64,000 nucleotides of DNA, taken from positions 2,294,001-2,358,000 of the forward strand of contig NC_051120.1 of assembly GCF_014839805.1 (NCBI RefSeq), read 5' to 3'. Positions 46,133 to 56,478 of the stretch are shown in pieces. The translations under genes were made by a program, and so were the position numbers. Below the pieces are notes generated by a model. The model made no database searches. It had not been told where the DNA came from and saw only the letters and a list, made by a program, of their open reading frames with translations. The number at the start of each line of letters is the position of its first letter. Position 1 is the stretch's first letter. Source of the stretch: Manduca sexta (lineage: Eukaryota > Arthropoda > Insecta > Lepidoptera > Sphingidae).

Positions 46133-48559
46133 TTACAAGAAGATGGCGTGCTTGGGGTCCTTCTCGTGGTAGCATTTCACGTAATTCCACGCTGTCTGGT
46201 GGGGTGTGTTGCCTTTGTTCGCGAGGCAGGTGTCGATCAGCTTCTCCACCATTGGCTTGTCGGCTGAAATATACATCCATATAGTAATTGAACCCATTAC
46301 ACTAGTCAAGACTAGTCTTGTGGAATAAATATCAACCATTATGGACTGGGTGCCCCATAGACCCCCTCTCCTCCAGTCGGAAATTCATCGGCATTTGCTG
46401 TAGTTTCTATTTGTAAGTAACGATAAAGATAATAATTTGGTGATAAATAATGTAACGTAAGCCGAGACGAATGTCCGCAGGTTCAAATCCCAAGGGCACA
46501 CACCTCTAAATTTTCTAAAAAATTATGTGTGTATTCTTTGTAAATTATCGCTTGCTTTAACGGTGAAGGAAAACATCGTGAGAAAACCTGCATACCTGAG
46601 AAATTCTCTATTAGGAATTTTCGAAGGTGTGTGAAGTCTACCAAATTGCACTAGGCGTGGTGGACTAAGACCTAATCCCTCTCAATAGTAGAGGAGGCCC
46701 GTGCCCAACAGTGGGACAGTATATAATACAGGGCTGATATCATTATTATTTTATTTATTAATTTTTAAAGTATATTATTTCATAATTCTCATAATGGTTT
46801 CCCCAAGACCTTAGATTTACGTAAACTTAATACAATATACCTAAACATCACATAGCATTATACATATTTTGCACAAAGTACTCACCAGGGTTCGGAACCT
46901 TAGACAAAGCGACGTCTTTCTTGAATTTCCCTTCTTTTGTCATCAGCTCCGACTTCATCATCATGCAAAGCGCGTATTTCTTTAGGTTGTCGTTTTCCGC
47001 CTAAAGAACAAGTTATAAAAAAATATCACTGTTTTAAACATAAGGTTTCTATGACAGGAATGCATAAGATCGGTTGAAGTTATTAGAAAAAGAATGACAT
47101 CTATGCTGTAACAACCTCAGCCAAAAAAAGAGAGTAACTCGTAGGTACATAATATTGCTTTTCCAGATAAAATAATACAGAATCTAACGGCTCTAGACCG
47201 TTAAGACGGTATAATATTATAAATAATGCTCTCAAGCCAAAATATGTTTCCTCTTGTGTAACCTTTTGGAAGACACCTATTAAACTTGGATTACCAAAAT
47301 ATGCCTTTAAACAAGCTATGATGTTGTTACTATTATTTTTCTACTCTGATAATAAAAATGTCAATGAAAGCCGTATTTAAATCAAAATTATTACATGTTT
47401 ACCTTGTAATCGCCGGCCTTGAGTTTGTTGACTAACTGTTCCTCCACTTTGGTCTCAGACAGACATTCTGACTTGTGCTTCTTTAGTTTCTCCTTCTGTT
47501 CGTCGGTCAAAGCCTGAAACAAAAAGCGGATAGTTTCTATTATCTAACTTCCTACTAATGTTATATATTCGAATGTGAAAATATTTGGATTTTTCTTAGA
47601 GGTAAACGCAGAAACAGCAAAACGATTTTTTATGGAACTATGTATTCAGATAGACCATGTCGTCTCTCTCATTAGTCGACACTCCACCCCACTCCACTTA
47701 CGATCAGGTGTGGTGGAGTCACTTGGCCGTGCTCGTAAAAAAAACCACGTAGTTTGAAATATATCGAACAGACTCAAAAATAGGCATAACCCACAAGCAT
47801 TAAGTAACGTAATATTCATATTACAATTTAGCAAAAGCAATGAGACTCAGTTGTAAGTGGTCAAGTCTGTTCATAAACAACTAAAAGGCTCGAGAAATAT
47901 AAATACCAACAAGGAGATTTAAATATTTTTCAAACTCCAAATTGTAGGTATTTAAGGTACGCTCAAATCCCTGATACTTGATGCTGGATAGGTATTACAC
48001 GATAATAGATAATGTACGTTTAATAAAGCTGTAATACAGACTTCCAATTGAGTCATTATGACAACGATCTGCTTCCTGCTCGACCTAGTTCCAAGACTGC
48101 ATTGTGCATCGCCACGTAAATGAGATGTTATGTATTCGGGCTCTACAAATCCATCCCAATTAAAGATGATACGCAACGGAGTCCAAATATATTGAGTATG
48201 CTATGTATGATTTATTAAAGTCTTGAATTTTCATCTTGGATTTAAAATAAGCGGTGGACTATTACGATTTAGATAATAATACAAGTGGCAGCCTTATTCG
48301 AAATGTAATGCAAAAATATTTGCATAATACCAACTTTGTAGAAACCAGCTACGATAAAGTCATAAAAAAACAAGAAAACCCTTTCTCAATCAACCCAAAA
48401 AATGTTAACAATGAACATAAAGTCAACTAGGAACAATTACGAGCTGAAAACTTTATACAAAAGTCTAATAACTTAACCCAAACTATGATACAAAAATCGA
48501 CCTTATCCACTCACCTGGGCCAAGACGAGGCAAGCAGCGAGCACGAGCAAAGCCTTCAT
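46133..48559 (-). CDS. Minus-C odorant-binding protein, four exons (first of pair)
   Basis: A secreted ligand-binding protein of the insect OBP family (PBP/GOBP fold). Coding exons on the minus strand: 48559-48515, 47513-47403, 47000-46886, 46263-46133 (45+111+115+131 nt), 133 residues. Splice sites are GT-AG (donors GTGAGT, GTAAAC, GTGAGT; acceptors GTTTCAG, TCTTTAG, ATTTCAG). Exon 1 gives a signal peptide, MKALLVLAACLVLAQ, with likely cleavage after the following Ala so that the mature protein starts LTDEQ. Cysteines C32, C64, C103 and C121 are spaced 31, 38 and 17, exactly the classical C1, C3, C4 and C6 positions. Lys60 stands where C2 would be and C5 is missing, so it has two predicted disulfides. 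The C-terminus is KDPKHAIFL. A 68-codon ORF ending at 46133 is its last exon read into the intron. Introns contain S3 and S6 repeats. Confidence 0.92.
46455..46745 (+). repeat. S3 SINE in OBP intron 3
   Basis: CCGAGACGAATGTCCGCAGG through CAGGGCTGATATCATTATTA, opposite in orientation to the host gene; it lacks the tRNA A-box head. Confidence 0.75.
47650..47735 (+). repeat. S6 fragment in OBP intron 1
   Basis: GTCTCTCTCATTAGTCGACA, CCCACTCCACTTACGATCAG and TGGTGGAGTCACTTGGCCGT match S6. A 60-codon ORF across it is not a gene. Confidence 0.5.
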
Positions 48560-48604
48560 GTTGAGGATCGAGGCGAGAATACAGGCGATACAGTTTGACC
48601 CCGA

Positions 48605-48612
48605 CTTATATA
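48605..48612 (-). promoter_or_regulatory. TATA box of the upstream OBP gene
   Basis: TATATAAG on the minus strand, 46-53 bp upstream of the ATG at 48559. A start site ~30 bp downstream would leave a leader of about 20 nt. The strong TATA fits a highly expressed secreted-protein gene. Confidence 0.65.
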
Positions 48613-49439
48613 CTTGGCGAACTGCGAAGATGATTATTGATTAAAATCGAGGATCGCTGGCGTCGACAACATTTTGCGGGGAAATTGGGTTGATTAAAAT
48701 AGAGATCGCAAAAAAAAGGATATAAATTATGTCGGTGTGATTGACAAAGGATTTATTTAATAAGAAGGGATGATTATTTTAGGCGTCTTATAATTGACAG
48801 TCGCTATCTTGTTAATTTGGGTATCCTGGAATTGATACTCCAGTGGGGTAACTCTTTGTGTGGGTTTTTTAATGATCTGTACTTGGAAGAGAATCCATCT
48901 CATAGACGGCGGACTATGATTCTTACAGCATTAGATTCAGATATTCCTCAACATCAATAATACAATAGATGTAATGCAGGTTTGTAAAAGTGAATAAAAG
49001 TCTTGAGAAACCTAATGTGGTTAAAAAAAATACTGTTTGTGAGTTTGCAAGATATGAAATTGATCATATAGTCAAAATGAAATTTAAATAATTTGAGCCA
49101 ATTAAAACTGCAATAGTTAATAAGTGCAAACTGTTGAAACAAAGACACGAAACACATTAGTGCTAATTTACTAACCATAACATACTCCTATTTCATAAAT
49201 AACACTTTCATATACTACACAACAAATGTAATAAAAATTAAAGAAACGATAATCTTTAAATGCGATCGTCAAATCACTACAAGATATGAGAGATGTAAAA
49301 TGAATTTCTAAATTTACATATGTTACTATAATCTATTAATAAAGAAACGGTTATAAAACCGCAATAGCCGATAGATATGAACGATATCTCAGAAGTGTAG
49401 TGCTTCTGGTATTGTTTTTCCTAAAAGTAAATAGCGAGA
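48613..49439. other. Intergenic upstream of the OBP pair
   Basis: AT-rich; no third OBP exon set was found here. A 74-codon minus ORF is not convincing. Confidence 0.35.
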
Positions 49440-49590
49440 CAAAGAGATGGCTCGCCTGAATGAAGGCGCTATTATTGTTGATAAGGTCACAGAAACTCGA
49501 TGGATGCAGGCGTCTTCTGACAATTTGGTCTGGATATCTTTGGGCAAAGCCTATGTTCAGCAGTGGGCTTACAAAAGTTGAAGCAGAAGA
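49440..49590 (+). repeat. LINE 3' end fragment (RTE-like)
   Basis: TTTGGGCAAAGCCTATGTTC followed by AGCAGTGGGC is the same family end as 22684-22870 in opposite orientation. The preceding ~100 bp (CTCGATGGATGCAGGCGTCT) would be the last part of its ORF. Confidence 0.5.
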
Positions 49591-50997
49591 AGACGATTTC
49601 TTATAAACAGTAAAAACACCGTCAAGAATTTCGAATTTTAAAGCTCTACAAGGTGCATTAGACGTGCATTTTCTTTAGCTTGGGGTATTCAATCTGAAAT
49701 ACTATAGTGAAAATATGTTTTCATATTTTTGTATTTCATTTCCTTATTTGACTATCTTTAAAATATATTTTGAGCCAAAATGTTATGTATCCATGCATTA
49801 GTCTGGAAAGATCCGGGCATCGCCTGCGTCTCCTGATCTTCGGGCACACTAGGTGATTTTTAGTTTCCTTATTTTCTACAGACAATTATATTTTAAAATA
49901 TCTTTTTTACAATAATATTTAATTGGAAGATGACAATAATTTTAATTATAGAGTTCAGATGGCATCAGTTTTTTTTGTTTTAGAAGAAAAAAGAACAATT
50001 ATTTGATAAATGGTAACCACTTATCATGAATCATAACGTCAGAAAAAAACTGCTGTCTTATAGAAAACTTACGTGAAGTGAAAGTATTGCTTTCTTCATA
50101 CAATTAATAGGAAACTTGAAAAACTTTCCTCCACTATTTCTATTGCTATAAGTCGACACGCATCCTTAGCATTCCTTAAAGTTAATGGACAATGGACATC
50201 GGTGATATCTCATCACAGTACGATTCTGTCCATTATATTAACTAAACTACAAAAATCCGTTCAGTAGATTTTGATAAAATCGATCACAGACAGACAGCTT
50301 TTGGGGACATTGTTTTATTTAATATGTATAGATATATCAGACGCACTATAGTTCGTACGATTTAGAAATATGTTCCCAGTTTACTAATGGTATGAACCAT
50401 CAGTAAATATCTCGGTATCCTAGACCTTAGTGATTAATAAGTTTTACCGATGACATCTACTGTACTTTATAATAGCTATTTATAAGAAAAAACTTCATCC
50501 ATGCCAGTGCCATGCCAGGCCATCTCTTCAATCAGAAGAGTTTCAGCTATTCGAAACAGCGTGGGCTTCGGTAGACTCCACCAGTGTGGCCCCCAACCAC
50601 CACTAACAGATAAATTGCGATCCGACAATGAAACTAACAACATAATGCAATCGGTGTGTGACACCGATGATGTATTGTCGCATGAACGTTGACCCGACTG
50701 GCCTCTGGCAGTTATTATTTTTCTGTCTGATGAATTTGAGGATAGTATAGATGATAGATGGGAACAGAACTTGAAAATTTAATGGGAAGGTGTGAATGAG
50801 GATAAAATAGGTTATGAATTGAAAAACGAAAGATTCAAATAGATTGTTCTAGATGTTAATAACGTTTTCATTTGTAATGAAATTATAGCTGATAGAGTAG
50901 AATAATTATGCTGCAATTAAGGTATAGAAATTTGAGATAGGATGTTCCAAAAAGATACTGAAAATCTTTCTAAACTTCGTGAAAATATCATTCAAGT
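49591..50997. other. Intergenic, nothing recognised
   Basis: 50500-50700 is GC-richer and has overlapping ~62-codon ORFs on both strands without any domain; it is perhaps a transposon relic. Otherwise AT-rich. Confidence 0.3.
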
Positions 50998-51290
50998 ATA
51001 GATTTTATTTTTATTGCTTTAAATGCTTGTCGTTTAACTTGTGGTAAGCGATACAACCGATAAACAATAGGAACAACATCCAACACCTTGAATTACAAAG
51101 TATTGTTTGATATTCCACTGCGCTCGCCATTCTCAGACATGAGATGTTGAGTCTTATTATGTCCAGTAGCTACAATGTTCTTCAAACCGAAACACAACAG
51201 TGACTACACACTGTTGTTTAGTGGCAGAAATAGACACTGTAGTGGTACCTACCCTAAACGGACTCTCACATATGAGATACCTACCAGTAA
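50998..51290 (-). repeat. S4 copy
   Basis: TTTTATTTTTATTGCTTTAA through CACATATGAGATACCTACCA, with a small deletion near CTTGTCGTTTAACTTG. Confidence 0.65.
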
Positions 51291-51798
51291 TTATTAGTCA
51301 AAACATTTTAGACAATATCTACTGATATTGTCAAAACGAAAAAAATAACCATGTCTTATGGTTATGGAATTAATTATGCATCTTTGTACCACACGCTTTC
51401 AGAACTTATTTGTCCTCATCCCATTTTCTTTTAAACCATGAATAGTCAGGTAACAAATAAAAAGTATTTTTTTATATTTCTCAGGTAACAAAGAAATAAT
51501 AGTTTTGTATCACCCAATTCTCCATGTATTGCTTTGATGTAGTCATATGTAGAAATATCTGCAATAAAACCGATAATAGTCGGAGTAAATTAGATCTAGA
51601 CTGGTACTTCATCACCGGTGTAAGAGTGGGAAGTACCTTGACTGGATGGAGTGTAAAGCTGGAAAAATCAGTAGAAACCGGATGACAATTCCTTTGACCT
51701 TCATTATAAATGCTATATCAATTTGAAGTAGCTTGTCTACATATAAGCGCCATTTACATATACAGTAAGTACCAATCTGAGCTTTGAGGTATGAAGTA
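51291..51798. other. Intergenic, nothing recognised
   Basis: No supported feature. Confidence 0.3.
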
Positions 51799-52510
51799 CT
51801 AGCTTTTGTTTGCGGCTTCGCCCGCGTGAAGGACATTTACGGGATGAAAGTCCTGCTAAAAAAGTATCCGATTTAATTATACTAATGACTCACCATTTTG
51901 GTCATAGTGGGTTTCACATAAAAGATAGATATATGCTGTCGCCTCCGTGGCGTAGTTGTATTGCATGTCCGGTACAATAGCGCTCTGAGGTCCTGGGTTC
52001 GAATCCCGGGTCGGGCAAAGTGATATTTGGGTTTTTCTGCTCAGTATCAGCCCGGAGTCTGGAATTTGTGCCCAATATGGCGATAGGCTCGCCCCCTATC
52101 ACATCATGGGACGGAACATACTTGGCGAAAAGTGGGTGCCCTAGTTGCGCCTCTACATACCCCTTCGGGGATAAATGCGTGATGTTATGTATGTATATGC
52201 TGTCGCTGATTTTTATTTAGAACTATTTAAGACAAATAATTCTATAGTACATCATCTTTGTCTAACTTCAACGGTTTAGGCAGCGTATGCTAAGATAGCA
52301 TTTTTTTTTTCGACTTAAGTACTTGATATGTGTCTTTATATTATGACGAAATTACACAAAATCATTATAAAGTATAGCCTATGAGTTATTCTGATGTATA
52401 ACCAATATTACTGTAAAGTTTCATACAAATCCGTTCAGTAGTTTTTTTGTGAAAGAGAAACAAACATACATCCATCCTCACAAACTTTCGCATTTATAAT
52501 ATTAGTAGGA
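51799..52510 (-). mobile_element. Helitron-like element with both termini
   Basis: On the minus strand it starts TCCTACTAATATTATAAATG after an A and ends ...GCAAACAAAAGCTAG before a T. The hairpin GCGGGCGAAGCCGC lies just inside the 3' end. Both termini agree with Helitron insertion between A and T. About 265 bp of its length is the S1 SINE (plus TSD) at 51943-52193. It is non-autonomous. Confidence 0.7.
51943..52193 (+). mobile_element. S1 SINE with 13-bp TSD, nested in Helitron-like element
   Basis: The best-preserved S1 in the window: A-box region TGGCGTAGTTG, B box GGTTCGAATCC, tail GTGATGTTATGTATG. TATATGCTGTCGC at 51930-51942 and 52194-52206 is a perfect 13-bp target-site duplication. 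ORFs of 62-66 codons in it are shadows. Confidence 0.85.
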
Positions 52511-53531
52511 TTTAATGATCCATTAATTTCACTGTTATATATTTCTAACTCCTTCCTATCTTTCGATTTGATTAATTTCGTTGCGGGATAATGACATATT
52601 AGTTTTCCCTGAGACTCGCCGAGCTTCACTGCTCGAAGTCATAAAATGCGTGCCACTGCTGATCCTGGCTTACAGGAGTTGTAGTGGTGGGTGTGAGGGC
52701 GGGAAAGTCTTCAATTATTATATGTATATTCGTAAACACACAGAAAAATATTTGCATTATAATAAGATAACAGTAAATATCACACAATCCAATAAAGTTT
52801 CCATTATAAGGTAGCACGTTAAGCCGAAAAAGTGAACAAGCACTGAGGTAAAAACATTAAAAAAAAACAAGAGAGTGTTCGCATTATGCTATGCCATTCG
52901 TTCATTCATAATTTAATTTTTTATCTACTGAATTGATGAGCTACAATTGAATATTATATTTTTATACAGCTTATCCCTGTCATGGATGTAAAATACGATA
53001 TACCGTATAGTTATTATATTTGAAAAATAAATTGGAATATATATTTGACCAGTATCGAACCTAGTTCGCTACGGGCCATGATTAACATGCACAACCATTA
53101 AAAACATTTAAGAAATTGATAAGATATTTCGTGCTACCAACCTCACAGTACAATCAAAACAATAAATGACCCATAAGTACTTACCTCCAGAAAATAAAAA
53201 GTATTAAATTTAAGTTTTTTCATATACCCTATTATTATTGACGTAATAAAGTCTTTCTATGACCAAAAGACAAAAAATCGAAGCACATAGCGTACAAAGG
53301 CAAAACACTGATTAGAAGCAAAAGGTGCTAAAGATGAAAAAAACTGCAATATGTAAAGAAAGTCGATGAAAATGTAGCATGTCGTATCAGAGTAAGATAT
53401 TTGGCACTCAAACGCGCATGCGTCAGGCATAGAGTCCCATCAAACTGCAGTTGGTGTTCAAAACACTCAGACATATCAAAATGTAAACAAAAATTGTGAT
53501 ATTAAGTTTGATGTTAGTTGTGAAATACTTA
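52511..53531. other. Intergenic, possible promoter region at its right end
   Basis: No repeat family recognised. 53390-53530 is less AT-rich and lies directly before the exon-like ATG at 53532. Opposed ORFs of 63-77 codons near 52600-52815 are not convincing. Confidence 0.3.
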
Positions 53532-53549
53532 ATGGCGGCGTTTGATTTG
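53532..53549 (+). CDS. Possible first coding exon (MAAFDL)
   Basis: ATGGCGGCGTTTGATTTG encodes six residues and is followed immediately by a consensus donor, GTGAGTTTT. The length, GC-rich start and phase-0 donor look like a first coding exon of a split gene whose next exon was not found. It cannot be tied to the TipE-family gene at 56479. Chance is a serious alternative. Confidence 0.25.
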
Positions 53550-55069
53550 GTGAGTTTTGAAATATCTTTTCTATAGCATCTCTAGTTTGTAGAAATCTAT
53601 GTAAAAGTTAATTCTGATGTTGAATAAGTACAGAATATCAGTCTATTTAAAGTTATAACTAAGGGACGTTTAAAATCTGCTTGTAAAGGTCCATGGAGAT
53701 TGTTATACAAACTCATTTTACGTTTCAAAATTTAGAACCTAAAATTTTTTATTTAGCCATGTATCCTTTAGAATTCTAAATATCTGATGTATTTAAAATA
53801 AATTTAATTAACTTAAATATCTACTTATTTTTTATCTTTAATAATATAGACGGACTATTCCGAATACATTTATAACGCTACAACAGTGCGTCATAATGCG
53901 GCATCAAATTGTTGATAGGTGAATGAGACCAAGTGTAAACACTAAATCAACATATACATGGTAAAAATGATAGTGGCCTATTCCAGTAACTTAACTTCTG
54001 GCGTCAACTAGAATAGGTTACAAGAGATCTAGCAAACTACAAAGCAAGAAAGTTTATATAGACTTTCAGTTCCATTGCGTTCTTTTTTATATTACTTTGC
54101 AGTGTTATAAGAATAAAGACATTATCCTGTAATTTGTATATATGAATAAGACTTCTTTCAACAATTTAGTTTGCGTTTAAAATATAGGTATATCGTATGT
54201 ATAATATATAGATAGGTACTATGCTGGTCCAATGTGAGTTAGTGGGCTACGAGAAGTCACTGCTTTAGATAAGAGACATCGTATCATTTTTTCATGACGA
54301 TACTTTGTATTTTAAAGACGTTATTATAATCATATAATATAGGTAAAATAAACCTCTTAAAATACTTTAGGTGCTTTAGAAATATTTTACAATGTGATTT
54401 CCAAGCAACAAACGAAATACACAAATATGCGTACAGCGCCATCTATCCTCTTGTTTCTTAACTATTATAACACTGTAGTTGATAAACATGTTATCAGAAA
54501 GGGTCATAGGAACACTAAGGATCTGTAAATTGTAAACAATGCATTTTATAGGACAATAATTACCACATTGAATTTGCTGGTAATTAATCACCTCCAATCT
54601 TGAATACCAATAGAATGAGGTGGAAAAAATAGAACAAATAGACTATAGAAGGGAAGAGGTACAAGACTGGCGTTCGTCACTTTCCTATAACTATTTTTTG
54701 GGATTATCATTTACTAGAGGGTAGGCTTGGCGCTTAACATCAAGCAAAATACCTCTTGCATTATAAAATTATTTTCTTATCTATCCCATAATTTAAAAAT
54801 AAATGATTGCGAAAATGTTTGTTTATAGTAAACGCAGTAACCGCTGAACAGATCTGGATAAAATTTGAGACACGGTTAAACCAGGTCCAGGATTAATATA
54901 GGTTACTGTACATCCCAGTAATTTGCTTATGTTGGAAATATTTGAATTATTTATCTGATTTTAAATAGATGACGCTAGCGTCGTGTAGAGGGCGCTACGG
55001 ATGATTGAGATTTAGGGATTTATGTCACGAGCCAAACCGCGAACATTAATAATTGCTGGTGGTAGGATA
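53550..55069. other. AT-rich DNA, nothing recognised
   Basis: Contains two scattered AGATGGCGCT-type motifs (54435, 54966). No coding segment could be supported. Confidence 0.3.
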
Positions 55070-55300
55070 TATTTTATATCCGTCCGGATAGCGACCACCG
55101 TACACAAGGTGGTAAAACCAGCTATAGTGGCCCACACAATTGTGTTGCGTTCCGTGATCAGCCTGTGTAAGTATATCCGGTTTCCAACAGCCCGGCATAA
55201 TTGCGTCGACTGGCGAGGTGTGACAGTCTTTCATCAGTCTACAGTTTCTTTACCCTTTTCCACTTTAAATCAGGTACAGTGGGTTAACCTTGTCATTCCC
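55070..55300 (-). repeat. S6 copy
   Basis: ATAGCGACCACCGTACACAA, TCCGGTTTCCAACAGCCCGG, GCGTCGACTGGCGAGG and ATCAGGTACAGTGGGTTAAC, antisense to 41340. ORFs of 62-94 codons here are shadows. Confidence 0.6.
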
Positions 55301-55619
55301 AGATGAAAAAAATATGTTACAAACGAAAAAAATATTATAATGGTGAAAAATGTGTTAAGGAAACCACAGTAAATATCTAACAATATTAAAAATATAAACA
55401 AAAACAACCGTTAACAATTTTAAATTAATAATTCCTTTTTTAAAAGTAAATATCGATGCAGAAACAAAACACAACGCAGCTAACTTCACTCTGTTATAGA
55501 AAGCCCGCATTGCGCAGACCAACCTGCGCATAACTTCACAACTGTCAGTGGTAAAACAATCGGTTGTACTGAATACATCGCGAAAGTATGAAATCGCCAA
55601 AACATTTATGATAAAGCGT

Positions 55620-55717
55620 TAAGTACTGTTTGATTTTGTGTTTATTGTTTTGTTTTAAGTGATAGAACTAAACATAGAGAAGAATTTTGGAAGGACTATA
55701 GGAAATTCGTTATTTTG
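55620..55717 (+). other. Possible 5' UTR exon of the TipE-family locus
   Basis: A segment ending ATTCGTTATTTTG is followed by the consensus donor GTAAGTGC at 55718. It lies ~760 bp upstream of the first TipE-family coding exon on the same strand and contains no long ORF, as expected for a leader exon. The 5' boundary is not visible; a TCAGT initiator-like site occurs near 55545. Confidence 0.3.
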
Positions 55718-56478
55718 GTAAGTGCTTTCCTAAAATGTTGTAATGTATGTAAATCATAGTGATTCATTATTGTTAAGCAAAAATTATAAATAAATTTAAT
55801 TTGTCCATCACAAATCAGTGTTTAACAGCTCAAACTATTAAATACAATATATGTCTTAGCATTCAAAACAGAGTTAATTTTTTTTTGAGAGTTTGCTAAA
55901 TGATGTTTAACTGTATTGTCTCTCAATAATACTATAAATTATTAAATACCTAGTTTAAGGGTATTGAATTCTATAAATATCATTATTTATATGACGTCAT
56001 AACCTGTTGATTATAAGAGAAACCCAATTGATAAAGAAGGTATAATTCATGTAAGTTACTCTACATTAGCGAATTGTATGTTTTATTCTTGGACAATTTG
56101 AATTTAAAATTACTTTAACTACTTAATAACATTTTAGAAGCGAATTATAAAATATTCGAAAAATGAAAACGTAGTCCTAATATTCCATGTCGCCCCAATT
56201 AATTTACTTAGGGTATTAAAAGCTTTGTTAGAATCTTGTATCTATCATAGTAAAGTTAATCATTATTATTAATTACGTAATCCCCAAGGGGAATAATCAT
56301 AAACAAGGCAATCGCGTGCCACCCGTGCGTACTGTTCCAATGGACATTGACATCGTTATTAAAAAAATAGCACACAATCACCCGCAGTGCAGCGTCGGAT
56401 CGATTCCCGCGGCACACATGCGCAGAACTCGCACCACCGCCAGTGCCGAAACATCGGCGGCCGAAGCAGGTCTCCGAA

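Noticed and set aside
48613..50997. A third OBP gene upstream of the pair
   Set aside because: No segment with the EKLID-C or AW-YV-C pattern or signal-peptide exon was found on either strand.
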